A stretch of DNA of 64,000 bases, taken from assembly GCA_024958715.1 (NCBI GenBank), contig JANWUS010000038.1:35692-99691 (forward strand), read 5' to 3'. Shown here piece by piece: positions 27,207 to 35,648 of the stretch (positions within the stretch are counted from its first letter, which is position 1; the number at the start of each line of letters is the position of its first letter). The notes under the pieces are model-generated. The model was given only the letters and a program-made list of their open reading frames with translations, searched no databases and was not told the DNA's origin. This DNA is from Cyanobium sp. FGCU52 (lineage in GTDB: Bacteria > Cyanobacteriota > Cyanobacteriia > PCC-6307 > Cyanobiaceae). A program made the position numbers and the translations under genes.

Positions 27207-28451
27207 TCAGCCGGCCTCAGCCACGAACGGTGCCGGATCCTGATCGCGGCGATGCTGCACCGGGATCGGCAGCCCCTGGGCCGACGGATCCGCCGGGTCG
27301 AGTCCGGCGGTGTGCTCCAGGGCCTGGCGCAGGCGGCGGGCGGCATGGAGAGGCATGTCGCGCGGAACGCAGATGCGATCCCGCAGGGTGCGCAGGGCAG
27401 CGGCGCTGCCCGAAGGCGGCGGACAGTCCATGCCCAGGGCGAGATAGGTGAGGGCGCAGCGCAGGGCGGCGTCGAAGCCGTCACCCTCGCGCGAGTAGCG
27501 GCGCACCAGCACGCCCCGATGCCGCAGCACCCGAGCGATCGCCCGGGCCGCGGCATCCGCCGGCGGGGCCTCACTGGTTTCGGGGTCGGGGCCAACATCG
27601 ACGATCGGCCAGGGGCCATGGTCGATGCGCTCGGCCAGCTGGCGGCGCTCCGGTGTGGCCTCGACAAAACAGCCCCCCATCTGGGGCGGCAGGTCATGCA
27701 CGTGGGTGTGGAAGTCGCTCTGGGTTCCCAGGTAGGTGGAGCGCTGCTCGAGGGCCGCGAACCAGCGGTCGATGGCGGGATGGCGGCGGCGCAGCAGGTA
27801 GCCCTTGTAGTAAGCGAGGCTCGCCGACATCCGCTCCACGTAGGGCACGAACACCAGATCGGCGGTGCTCAGATCCCCCAGCAGGAAGGTGCCCGGGGTG
27901 GCCTCCAGCGCCTCGGCCATGCGGGCGGCCACCTCGTCGAAGGCGAGGCGGGCCCGCTCCGCGGCCCCGGGCCCGAGGGGCTGGCAGAGCCACTGGCACC
28001 AGGCGCGGAACAGCAGACGCTCGAGCCGGCGCAGGGGCAGAACGCGGGAGTCGTTCATGCCGGGCCCGAGGCTGCCGAAGCTGGCCTCGAGCACCTCCAG
28101 GATCCGGTCGCTCTCGGTGACGAGGCGGCCATCGAGTTCGATCGCGGGCAACATGCCGGAGGGCACCCGGCGCCGGTACCAGTCCTCCTTCTCGCCGTAG
28201 CAGAACATCGTGACCTTGGCCACGCGGTAGGGCACCTGGCGCTCCTCCAGCCACAGCCACACCTTCTGGCAGTAGGGGCACCAGGCGTGGTGATCGCGGA
28301 AGAGGGTGACGCGGACCGCGGCCTCCGGCTGGCCGAAGGTGCGCAGGCGGGAGCGGGGGTTGGTGGGCCCGGTGAGGGGGTTCGGCTCTTCGGCGGCGAA
28401 GGTCTGCAGGTCGGACCAGGAGAGGGGAGGCTCGGCCGACGGGGCGACCAT
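27207..28451 (-). CDS. Glutathione S-transferase-like protein with C-terminal extension
   Basis: 414 residues. Thioredoxin-fold N-domain with WCPYCQKVWLWLEE (Cys58-Cys61), LPAIELDGRLVTES for glutathione contact, then the all-helical GST domain to about residue 240. The remaining 170 residues form an extra helical region common in cyanobacterial members. The active CPYC suggests glutaredoxin-like or omega-type GST chemistry. Divergent from cpcB. Confidence 0.8.
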   Translation of the reverse strand: MVAPSAEPPLSWSDLQTFAAEEPNPLTGPTNPRSRLRTFGQPEAAVRVTLFRDHHAWCPYCQKVWLWLEERQVPYRVAKVTMFCYGEKEDWYRRRVPSGMLPAIELDGRLVTESDRILEVLEASFGSLGPGMNDSRVLPLRRLERLLFRAWCQWLCQPLGPGAAERARLAFDEVAARMAEALEATPGTFLLGDLSTADLVFVPYVERMSASLAYYKGYLLRRRHPAIDRWFAALEQRSTYLGTQSDFHTHVHDLPPQMGGCFVEATPERRQLAERIDHGPWPIVDVGPDPETSEAPPADAAARAIARVLRHRGVLVRRYSREGDGFDAALRCALTYLALGMDCPPPSGSAAALRTLRDRICVPRDMPLHAARRLRQALEHTAGLDPADPSAQGLPIPVQHRRDQDPAPFVAEAG

Positions 28452-28534
28452 GGGAGCGGGGGAACGAGGGAGGATGAGTCTGGGCCGGCACGGGCCGCCC
28501 AGGCGGGCGGCGGCGGTGGGTGGCCGTGAGTGGC

Positions 28535-28548
28535 CGCGAGCGCTCGCG
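28535..28548. promoter_or_regulatory. 14-bp perfect palindrome upstream of cpcB
   Basis: CGCGAGCGCTCGCG, 55 nt before the cpcB ATG in the 152-bp gap shared with the divergent GST gene. It is not the HIP1 octamer. A regulator site is possible; GC richness makes chance occurrence a real alternative. Confidence 0.4.
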
Positions 28549-28603
28549 TCCGGGCAGTCCCTCTCCCTAGCCTGTCCAGCAGGAACCCACGACCTTCCGC
28601 TCC

Positions 28604-29122
28604 ATGTTCGACGCCTTCACCAAGGTGATCGCCCAGGCTGATGCCCGCGGCGAATTTCTCAACTCCGCCCAGATCGATGCCCTCGCCGGCCTGGTGTCCG
28701 ACGCCAACAAGCGGATGGATGCGGTGAACCGCATCACCTCCAGCGCCTCGCGCATCGTCACCGACGCCGCACGCGCCCTGTTCGAGCAGCAGCCGGCCCT
28801 GATCGCCCCCGGCGGCAACGCCTACACCCATCGCCGCATGGCCGCCTGCCTGCGCGACATGGAGATCATCCTTCGCTATGTCACCTACGCCGTGTTCACC
28901 GGCGACGCTTCCGTGCTGGAGGATCGCTGCCTCAACGGCCTGCGCGAGACCTACCTCGCCCTGGGCGTGCCCGGTGCCTCGGTAGCCGAGGGGGTGCGCG
29001 GCATGAAGGCGGCGGCGCTGGCCCTGGTGGGCGACCGCAACGGCATCACCCCGGGCGACTGCTCAGCCCTCATGTCCGAGATCGGCACCTACTTCGACCG
29101 GGCCGCAGCGGCGGTGGCCTGA
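28604..29122 (+). CDS. cpcB: C-phycocyanin beta subunit, stand-alone copy
   Basis: 172 residues, exact family length. Bilin Cys82 (AACLRD) and Cys153 (PGDCSA) are present, as is Asn72, which is usually methylated (GGNAY). Position 76 is His where I expect Asn. Phycocyanin beta binds two phycocyanobilins and pairs with CpcA in phycobilisome rods. No cpcA, linker or lyase gene follows; a terminator and amt1 come next. It may be a second, dispersed copy. No clear ribosome site precedes the ATG. Confidence 0.93.
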   Translation: MFDAFTKVIAQADARGEFLNSAQIDALAGLVSDANKRMDAVNRITSSASRIVTDAARALFEQQPALIAPGGNAYTHRRMAACLRDMEIILRYVTYAVFTGDASVLEDRCLNGLRETYLALGVPGASVAEGVRGMKAAALALVGDRNGITPGDCSALMSEIGTYFDRAAAAVA

Positions 29123-29157
29123 AGCCCGTTTTTGTCATTAAATGGTAAAGATCAGGT

Positions 29158-29186
29158 CCGGGAGATCAACTCTCGGCCTCTTTTTC
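29158..29186 (+). terminator. Rho-independent terminator after cpcB
   Basis: Arms CCGGGAG (29158-29164) and CTCTCGG (29170-29176) pair over 7 bp with one G-T around ATCAA, followed by CCTCTTTTTCTG. It separates cpcB from amt1. Confidence 0.7.
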
Positions 29187-29204
29187 TGTGAAAGACTGAA
29201 AACA

Positions 29205-29218
29205 GTGGCGACCGCTAC
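29205..29218. promoter_or_regulatory. NtcA-like box GTG-N8-TAC upstream of amt1
   Basis: Fits the relaxed GT-N10-AC NtcA consensus (strict form GTA-N8-TAC), 61 nt before the amt1 ATG. A good -10 at the expected distance is not evident. Confidence 0.35.
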
Positions 29219-29278
29219 AAACGGTGGTCGCATCGGTCGGCACGGTGTGGTTGTTCACATCCCCAAGGCCCCCTTTTG

Positions 29279-30757
29279 ATGCCAAGGAGTTCTAAGTCCG
29301 GCGGTGGTATCACCGCCGAGGCGACTTTTGATCGTCTACGCACCAGGATGCTGGCAGGCATCCACTCTCCACAGCTTAAAAGTTCCGCGCTTGTGTTGTT
29401 GGCTGCCGGCGCCGGCATGCTGCCGCTGATGGCCGGCTCGGCCAAGGCTGCTCTCACCAAGATGCCCACCGACGGCGCTGACACCCTGCTGATGCTGATG
29501 GGTTCGGCACTGGTGTTGCTGATGACCCCGGGTCTGGCGTTCTTCTACGGCGGCTTCACCCGCGCCAAGAACGTGCTCAACACCATGATGATGAGCTTCT
29601 TCCTCATGGGCCTCGTGGGGGTGCTGTGGGTGGTGATCGGCTACAGCCTCTCCTTCGGCACGGGCTTCGGCAGCCCCTTCATCGGCGGCCTGGATTTCCT
29701 CATGTTGAACGGGGTGGGCGGTCCACTGGGCGATGAACCACTGGCCGACGGCTTCGCGATCTCGGCCAGTTCCTTTGCCCTGTTCCAGGGCATGTTCGCG
29801 ATCATCACCCCGGCCCTGATCTCAGGCGCGCTGGTGGAGCGCATCAACTTCAAGGCCTGGTTCTGGTTCGCCCTGCTCTGGAGCCTGTTCATCTACTGCC
29901 CGATGGCCAAGATGGTTTGGGGCGGCGGCTTCCTCGGAGCCGCTGAAGGAATGATGGGCGCCATCGACTTCGCCGGCGGCACGGTCGTGCACATCGCCTC
30001 GGGTGTGGCCGCCCTGGTGGCGGCCGCGATCGTCGGACCGCGCACCGGCTATCCCGAGAGCGTGCGGCCACCCCACAACGTGCCGTACATCCTCCTGGGT
30101 GCCGGCCTGCTCTGGTTCGGCTGGTTCGGTTTCAACGGCGCCAGCTTCTTTGCCGCCAAGGGGGCGGGCTTCTCGTTCATCACCACCACCACCTCCGCGT
30201 CGGCGGCGATGCTCACCTGGTGCCTGATCGACTGGTTCAAGGACGGCAAACCCACCGCCGTGGGTGCCGCCACCGGCGCAGTCGCCGGCCTGGTGGGAAT
30301 CACCCCGGCTGCCGGCTTCGTGGCGATCGGTTCCTCGATCGTGATCGGGGCCGTGGTGGCGGTGGCCTGCTACGTCGCCGTGCAGTTCTCCGGTGCCGGT
30401 GGTGTGGGTGGATCCTCAAAATCGGTGCTGGATGAATCGCTCGACGCCTTCTCCGTGCACGGTGTCGGCGGTACCCTCGGTGCCCTGCTCACCGGCGCGC
30501 TGGCGGTCAAGGAACTGGTTCCGGCCGACTATTTCCCTGCCGCCGCCAAGATCCTCGAGGAGAGCGGCAACTTCGGCCTTTTCCTCACCCAGCTCAAGGC
30601 TGTTCTGTTCACCTACGGCTTCGTGGCGATCGGCACGGTGATCATCCTGCTGATCATCAAGGCCACGGTGGGTCTGCGCGTCAGCCCCGAGGATGAAGAA
30701 CGCGGTCTCGACTTCGTCTGCCACGGCGAAGAAGCCTACGATCCCATGACTAACTGA
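29279..30757 (+). CDS. amt1: Ammonium transporter (Amt1-type)
   Basis: 492 residues with an N-terminal signal segment (SSALVLLAAGAGMLPLMAGSAKA) and eleven helices. The pore His residues lie in GGTVVHIASG and DAFSVHGVGGTLG; MTPGLAFFYGGFTRAKNVLN opens the family. It brings ammonium across the cytoplasmic membrane. A PII gene follows after 12 nt, the classic amtB-glnK arrangement. ATG 29279 is used; ATG 29348 is an alternative with a shorter leader. Confidence 0.92.
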   Translation: MPRSSKSGGGITAEATFDRLRTRMLAGIHSPQLKSSALVLLAAGAGMLPLMAGSAKAALTKMPTDGADTLLMLMGSALVLLMTPGLAFFYGGFTRAKNVLNTMMMSFFLMGLVGVLWVVIGYSLSFGTGFGSPFIGGLDFLMLNGVGGPLGDEPLADGFAISASSFALFQGMFAIITPALISGALVERINFKAWFWFALLWSLFIYCPMAKMVWGGGFLGAAEGMMGAIDFAGGTVVHIASGVAALVAAAIVGPRTGYPESVRPPHNVPYILLGAGLLWFGWFGFNGASFFAAKGAGFSFITTTTSASAAMLTWCLIDWFKDGKPTAVGAATGAVAGLVGITPAAGFVAIGSSIVIGAVVAVACYVAVQFSGAGGVGGSSKSVLDESLDAFSVHGVGGTLGALLTGALAVKELVPADYFPAAAKILEESGNFGLFLTQLKAVLFTYGFVAIGTVIILLIIKATVGLRVSPEDEERGLDFVCHGEEAYDPMTN

Positions 30758-30769
30758 GCCTGACGCACG

Positions 30770-31108
30770 ATGAAATTGATCACAGCATTGGTGCGTCCCT
30801 CCAAGGTGGACGCGATCAAATCGGCCCTGGTGGCCCTGGAGATTGTGGGGATGACGGTGAGCGATGCCCGCGGCTTCGGCCGCCAGAAGGGCCAGGTGGA
30901 GCGCTACCGCGGCAACGAGTTCACGGTGGATTTCCTGCCGAAGTCGAAGATCGTGGTGGCGGTGCCCGATGAAAAGCTGGAGGCAGCCCTCAACGCCATC
31001 AGCGAAGCGGCGCACACGGGAGAGATCGGTGACGGGAAAATCTTCGTCACCCCCTTGTTGGATGCGATCCGCATCCGGACTGGAGAGAGAGGGCCGATCG
31101 CCCTTTGA
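30770..31108 (+). CDS. glnK: PII signalling protein (GlnK-like), T-loop variant
   Basis: 112 residues, full PII fold with GFGRQKGQ, RTGEIGDGKIFV-like sequence (HTGEIGDGKIFV) and RIRTGERG at the ends. In the T-loop, residues 43, 49 and 51 are Val, Asn and Phe, where cyanobacterial GlnB has Thr, Ser49 (phosphorylated) and Tyr51. It therefore cannot be modified in the usual way. It follows amt1 by 12 nt and probably blocks that channel. The main GlnB is expected elsewhere. Confidence 0.9.
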   Translation: MKLITALVRPSKVDAIKSALVALEIVGMTVSDARGFGRQKGQVERYRGNEFTVDFLPKSKIVVAVPDEKLEAALNAISEAAHTGEIGDGKIFVTPLLDAIRIRTGERGPIAL

Positions 31109-31118
31109 TCGGGACGTA

Positions 31119-31153
31119 AGCCGGGTGAGTATCCAGTCTCACCCGGCTCTTCT
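31119..31153. terminator. Bidirectional terminator between two PII genes
   Basis: Eleven-bp perfect arms AGCCGGGTGAG (31119-31129) and CTCACCCGGCT (31138-31148) with an 8-nt loop, between the convergent stops at 31108 and 31180. The tail (CTTCTG) is only moderately T-rich. Confidence 0.75.
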
Positions 31154-31179
31154 GCGTGATGGAGAACCTGGCTGGGTGC

Positions 31180-31521
31180 TCAGGTGAGTGTGACATCTCC
31201 GGTTTCGCCGGTACGAATGCGGATGGATGCTTCGACAGGAGAAACAATGATCTTGCCATCGCCGATCTGGCCGGTACGGGCCGCCGTGCTGATGGCTTCG
31301 ACCACGCCGGCAACTAAGCCATCGGAGACAACAGTGAGAATCGAGATCTTCGGCAGCAGGCGAGACTCAACCGTGACACCACGGTAGACTTCTGTGTAGC
31401 CACGCTGACGGCCAAAGCCCTGTACGGGGGAAACGGTCATCCCGTTAATGCCGAGAGACACGAGGGCCTCCTTGACGGACTCCAGCTTTTCTGGCCGAAT
31501 GATGGCGTGAATCTGTTTCAC
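31180..31521 (-). CDS. Second divergent PII protein
   Basis: 113 residues. PII core motifs are kept (GFGRQRGYTE, ARTGQIGDGKIIV, SIRIRTGETG), but the T-loop reads EVYRGVTVESRLLPK: positions 49 and 51 are both Val. It is only distantly like the PII at 30770. It is divergent from the second amt gene, with a 285-bp shared control region, so the two are likely partners. Confidence 0.88.
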   Translation of the reverse strand: MKQIHAIIRPEKLESVKEALVSLGINGMTVSPVQGFGRQRGYTEVYRGVTVESRLLPKISILTVVSDGLVAGVVEAISTAARTGQIGDGKIIVSPVEASIRIRTGETGDVTLT

Positions 31522-31700
31522 AGGATAGCTGTGGTTGGTAGCAAGCCTATGGGCTGGTCAGACCCCGTTCCGTAGCATTGACATCATTCTTTGGCCATCC
31601 AGCGGCTCAGGGACGGCCGGAGCGGGCGCTCCCCAAAGCCGGTGGTGCTGAGGGGAAGGCCAGGCTTGATCGGAATCGGAGAGTCGAGCCCCGCGGTTCT

Positions 31701-31714
31701 GTAACAGATGCAAC
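31701..31714. promoter_or_regulatory. NtcA-like box GTA-N8-AAC upstream of amt2
   Basis: Half-matching GTA-N8-TAC, also meeting GT-N10-AC, 93 nt before the amt2 ATG in the shared PII/amt2 region. Weak; no convincing -10 hexamer follows. Confidence 0.3.
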
Positions 31715-31806
31715 ACCGTGGTGGGCGGCTTGTACGCATTCTCGGTGCTGATGGGTGTCAGCTGGCATCCAAAAGTCCACCGAGCAGCCGACCTCCTGAA
31801 CTGATC

Positions 31807-33270
31807 ATGACCATCGCCTCATACCCTCCCGGGCGACCGAAGCGCCTCAGGGAGGCGAGTCTTCTGGAAGCACCCAGGCTTCTGATGAGTCGCATTCGCG
31901 TGTTCTCATCTCAGCGTCTTCTCTGGCTGGCTTGCGTGCTGGCGGCGTTGTTCGGCCTAGGCCTGTTCAACCTTTCCGCCCATGCCGCCGAACTGCCGGA
32001 ACTCACCCCGGCCTTTCTCGCCAACAACTTCTTTCTGTTCATCTGCGCCGTTCTGGTGATCTTCATGAACGCCGGCTTCGCCATGGTGGAGGCCGGGATG
32101 TGTCGCCAGAAGAACGCGGTGAACATTCTGTTCAAGAATCTACTGGTTTTTGGCATCGCCGTTACTGCCTACTGGTTCATTGGCTACAAGATTATGTACA
32201 ACGCCGACTGGGTCATTCCCGGCTGGCTGAAGTTCGGTGGCCTGTTCTTTGATCCCACCGTGACGCCTGAAATGATCACGGAGGGCAAGTTGGTGCCCAG
32301 CGTGGATTTCCTCTTCCAGGCCGCATTCGCCGGAACCTCAGCCACGATCGTATCGGGCCTGGTGGCCGAGCGGATCAAGTTCCCTCAATTCGTTGTTTTC
32401 TCGCTCGTCCTGGTTGCGATTATCTATCCCATCCTGGGCAGCTGGCAGTGGAATGTGGGTGAAGGCTGGTTGAACAAGCTTGGCTTCATTGACTTTGCCG
32501 GCTCCACAGTGGTGCATTCCGTGGGTGCTTGGGCTGGAATCGTGGGCGCCATCATGCTTGGACCCCGGATTGGCAAGTTTGTGGGAGGCAAACCTCAGGC
32601 CATTCCCGGCCACAACCTGGCAATCGCCACCCTGGGATGCCTGATCCTGTGGATCGGCTGGTATGGCTTCAACCCCGGCTCCTGGCTCTCCATGGCCCCG
32701 GAGGTTCCCTACATCGCCGTTACCACCACCCTCGGGGCAGCAGGTGGTGCCATCTCCGGAACATTGGCATCCCAGCTCCCCGGCAAAGGTCCGGACAAGC
32801 GACCAGGCAAGCCCGACCTCACCATGACCATCAACGGCATACTTGGCGGCCTGGTGGGTGTGACGGCAGGATGCGATGGCTACTCGATGGTTTCGGCCTG
32901 GGTCATCGGTTTCTTTTCTGGAATTCTGGTGGTGTTCGCGGTCGCCTTCATCGACAACATGAAGATCGATGATCCCGTGGGTGCCTTCTCCGTGCACGGC
33001 GTGTGCGGGATCTTCGGCACCCTGGCCGTGGGCCTGTTCAACAAGGACAAGGGCCTGCTCACCGGCCACGGGTTCGCCCAGCTGGGCCATCAGTTCGTGG
33101 GTGTGTTTGCCTTTGCGATCGTCGCGATCATTTCCTCGGTCATCCTCTGGTGGCTGGTGGGAGCCCTCTTCGGCGGGCTGCGCGTCACCGAGGAGGAGGA
33201 GATCATCGGCCTCGACCTCGGCGAACACGGAATGGAGGCCTATCCAGACTTCGCCCCTGCGGCGAAGTAA
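31807..33270 (+). CDS. amt2: Second ammonium transporter, different Amt subtype
   Basis: 487 residues from ATG 31807; ATG 31885 gives 461 and starts just before the signal segment ending NLSAHAAELP. The pair of pore His lies in AGSTVVHSVGAWAG and VGAFSVHGVCGIFG. The sequence (NAGFAMVEAGMCRQKNAVN) is unlike amt1, so this is a separate subfamily. Third codon positions carry more A and T than neighbours, hinting at transfer. A divergent PII gene and a strong terminator flank it. Confidence 0.9.
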   Translation: MTIASYPPGRPKRLREASLLEAPRLLMSRIRVFSSQRLLWLACVLAALFGLGLFNLSAHAAELPELTPAFLANNFFLFICAVLVIFMNAGFAMVEAGMCRQKNAVNILFKNLLVFGIAVTAYWFIGYKIMYNADWVIPGWLKFGGLFFDPTVTPEMITEGKLVPSVDFLFQAAFAGTSATIVSGLVAERIKFPQFVVFSLVLVAIIYPILGSWQWNVGEGWLNKLGFIDFAGSTVVHSVGAWAGIVGAIMLGPRIGKFVGGKPQAIPGHNLAIATLGCLILWIGWYGFNPGSWLSMAPEVPYIAVTTTLGAAGGAISGTLASQLPGKGPDKRPGKPDLTMTINGILGGLVGVTAGCDGYSMVSAWVIGFFSGILVVFAVAFIDNMKIDDPVGAFSVHGVCGIFGTLAVGLFNKDKGLLTGHGFAQLGHQFVGVFAFAIVAIISSVILWWLVGALFGGLRVTEEEEIIGLDLGEHGMEAYPDFAPAAK

Positions 33271-33300
33271 GCCGGAATCGCTCGATTCCATGCGTCCAGG

Positions 33301-33330
33301 GCCCGCGGAACTCCGCGGGCTTTTTTTTTG
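33301..33330 (+). terminator. Strong Rho-independent terminator after amt2
   Basis: Perfect 8-bp arms GCCCGCGG (33301-33308) and CCGCGGGC (33313-33320), an AACT loop, then nine T. The best terminator in the window. Confidence 0.92.
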
Positions 33331-33401
33331 TCTTCCACCTCTGCCTGGCTCCAGCCTGCCTGGATTCGATGGTCCCCCATTGGCGATTCACGGCGGGCCA
33401 T

Positions 33402-34760
33402 CTAGATCAGCCGGGATCCCGTGGCACGCAGGCGCTGGCTCGGGTCGAACGCCGCGGCCACGGTGCGGATCAGCCAGCGGCCGGCGGGGGTGACCTCGGC
33501 CACGGCCCGACCGGCCCGTTCGCTCAGGCACACCAGGCCATCGGCCGCGAGCACCTGGAGATCGGCCCACTCGCGCGCGAAGCGGCGGGGATCGAACTCC
33601 ACCCGGAAGCGGCACATCACATCGCTGATCAGGGCGCGGCGCTCGAGCACCGCCGGATCGTTCACCACCAGGCCCCGCTCCACCGGCAGGCGACCGGCTC
33701 CGATGGCGGCGTAGTAGGTGCGCAGATCGCGGTGGTTCTGCACGAAGAGATCGGGGAACTGGGAGATGGCGGTGGGACCCACCCCGAGCAGATCGAGCTC
33801 GCCGCCGGTGGTGTAACCCTGGAAGTTGCGGTGCAGACGGCCCTCCCGGGCCGCAGCGGCCAGGCTGTCGCCGGCGAGGGCGTAGTGATCCATGCCGATG
33901 GCGTCGTAGCCGGCGGCGAGGAAACCGCTGCAGGCGTCTTCGAGCATGGTGAGCCGCTCTTCTCGCGACGGCAGATCGCTGGCGGCGATCCTGCGCTGCA
34001 GGGGCAGCTGCTCGGGCAGGTAGGCGAACGAGAACAGCGAGATGCGATCGGGCCGCAGGTCGCGCACCAGGGCGAGGGTGGCAGCGAAGCGCTCGGGGGT
34101 CTGCAGGGGCAGACCGCAGATCAGATCCACGTTGACGCTGTCGAAGCCGGCCTCGCGCATCCAGCCCATCACCCGACGCAGCTGGTCCACGGGCACCACC
34201 CGGTTGACGGCCTGCTGCACGACGGGATCGGCGTCCTGGATGCCGAAGCTGATGCGGTTGAAGCCGAGCTGGCGCAGCTGGTGCACCCGCTCCCGATCGA
34301 GGAACTCGGGGTTCACCTCGATCGAGGCCTCGAGATCGGCCACGGGATCGAAGTGGCGGCTGATCAGCTGCCAGAGCTCACTGGTTTCCTCGGCGGTGAG
34401 GTAGTTGGGGGTGCCACCGCCCCAGTGGAGCTGCTCGAGGCGGCGGCGGCCGCCGATGGCGGCCTCCAGCTGCTCGAGCTCCCGGGCCAGTGCCGCCAGG
34501 TAGGGAGCGACCGCCTTCGAACCCGCGTGGGTGGTGACCCTGTTGCAGCCGCAGTACCAGCAGGCATGCCGGCAGAAGGGCACGTGCACGTACAGCGACA
34601 GGGGCCGATCGACCGTGCCGGCAAGGCGCCGCTCCAGCTCGTGGGGGCCGACGCCGTCATGGAAGGCGGCGGCGGTGGGGTAGCTGGTGTAGCGGGGCAC
34701 CGGCCTGTCGTAGCGGAGGAGCAGGGCGTGCCGGTCGGGCGCGGCGGGGGCAAGGGTCAT
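33402..34760 (-). CDS. hemN: Oxygen-independent coproporphyrinogen III oxidase
   Basis: 452 residues, the length of true HemN. The cluster motif is CRHACWYCGC (Cys63, 67, 70, plus Cys72) in VPFCRHACWYCGCN, and WGGGTPNYL follows; the HemN trip-wire-type N-terminus YDRPVPRYTSYPTA is present, unlike in HemW. It makes protoporphyrinogen IX without oxygen. It follows ho2 by 56 nt, the same order as the low-oxygen ho2-hemN operon of Synechocystis. Confidence 0.92.
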   Translation of the reverse strand: MTLAPAAPDRHALLLRYDRPVPRYTSYPTAAAFHDGVGPHELERRLAGTVDRPLSLYVHVPFCRHACWYCGCNRVTTHAGSKAVAPYLAALARELEQLEAAIGGRRRLEQLHWGGGTPNYLTAEETSELWQLISRHFDPVADLEASIEVNPEFLDRERVHQLRQLGFNRISFGIQDADPVVQQAVNRVVPVDQLRRVMGWMREAGFDSVNVDLICGLPLQTPERFAATLALVRDLRPDRISLFSFAYLPEQLPLQRRIAASDLPSREERLTMLEDACSGFLAAGYDAIGMDHYALAGDSLAAAAREGRLHRNFQGYTTGGELDLLGVGPTAISQFPDLFVQNHRDLRTYYAAIGAGRLPVERGLVVNDPAVLERRALISDVMCRFRVEFDPRRFAREWADLQVLAADGLVCLSERAGRAVAEVTPAGRWLIRTVAAAFDPSQRLRATGSRLI

Positions 34761-34816
34761 GGTGGCGGGGGAGCAGAACGGGGGCTGGGAGGGGGGCCAG
34801 GGCCGGGAGGGGGGGC

Positions 34817-35521
34817 TCAGGCGGGATCTGGAGCGAGGTCGGCCAGTTCGGCCAGCAGGCGCTGGGTGGCGACGAAGGCGGCCTCGGACTCGTCCAGCAG
34901 TTCCTCCTCCTCCTCGGGGCTGAGCGCGAGCTGCTCGTAGGCGTCGTGAAGGGCCTGCTTGAGTTCAGAGATGGGGCGAGCGAACGCCCAGAACTCGAGG
35001 TTGGGCAGTCCGTGGGCGCTCAGGATGCGCTGGGCCTGTTCCGCCAGCTGCTGGCCGCCGGAGAGATCGCCGCCGTAGCGCACGTAGAGATGGGCCAGCC
35101 AGCGGTGGGGGGCCTGATCGGCAAGGCGCTCCAGGTCGGTCAGCCAGGCCAGGGCGGCCTGTGAGCTGGGGGTGGGGGGCACGCCGGCGGCGGCGAGGCG
35201 GGCCTCGTCATGGCGGAGGGCAGGGCTGCGAGCCAGATCGTCCCAGGGGAGGTCCGTGGCGCCCAAGGACGCGGCCAGGAGCGGACCGCGGCGCTCGAGG
35301 TGGGCGTAGGCGGGAGCGAGGGCGCGGATCAGGGCAGCGAGCTGGAGAGGGCTGACCTGGCCGTCAAGAAGGGCGCGGGAGAAGGCCATGCCCTCGGCCT
35401 GGCGGTGAGCGGCCCCGATGCGGGCATGGAGGCGGCGGACGCGGGGACCGAAGCCCTTGCGGGCCATGGCGTTGGCCGGCGTGGCATGGGCCGAGATCGG
35501 CCCGGGGAGCGAGGTGGTCAT
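34817..35521 (-). CDS. ho2: Heme oxygenase, probably the low-oxygen isozyme
   Basis: 234 residues from ATG 35521; a start at 35545 adds eight. The proximal His is in GAAHRQAEG (His39), and VRYGGDLSGGQQLAEQ is the distal helix signature. It opens heme to biliverdin, the precursor of phycocyanobilin. Assignment to the second isozyme comes from neighbours acsF and hemN, not from sequence. An AT-rich inverted repeat lies 57 nt upstream, so ho2-hemN may have their own promoter. Confidence 0.9.
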   Translation of the reverse strand: MTTSLPGPISAHATPANAMARKGFGPRVRRLHARIGAAHRQAEGMAFSRALLDGQVSPLQLAALIRALAPAYAHLERRGPLLAASLGATDLPWDDLARSPALRHDEARLAAAGVPPTPSSQAALAWLTDLERLADQAPHRWLAHLYVRYGGDLSGGQQLAEQAQRILSAHGLPNLEFWAFARPISELKQALHDAYEQLALSPEEEEELLDESEAAFVATQRLLAELADLAPDPA

Positions 35522-35577
35522 CGCGGAAGAACGACCGGACTGCACAACGGTATGTCGCTGTCGTTATTCCTTGATCA

Positions 35578-35591
35578 GAAATTACGATTTC
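35578..35591. promoter_or_regulatory. AT-rich inverted repeat upstream of ho2
   Basis: GAAAT-TACG-ATTTC in a short AT-rich island (35560-35595), within otherwise GC-rich sequence. The placement suits an operator or activator site for ho2-hemN. Confidence 0.45.
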
Positions 35592-35648
35592 GTTGCAGCC
35601 CCGATGGCGCTGCGGCCAGCCACGCCGGCGCCGTCTCAGGGCTGGAGT

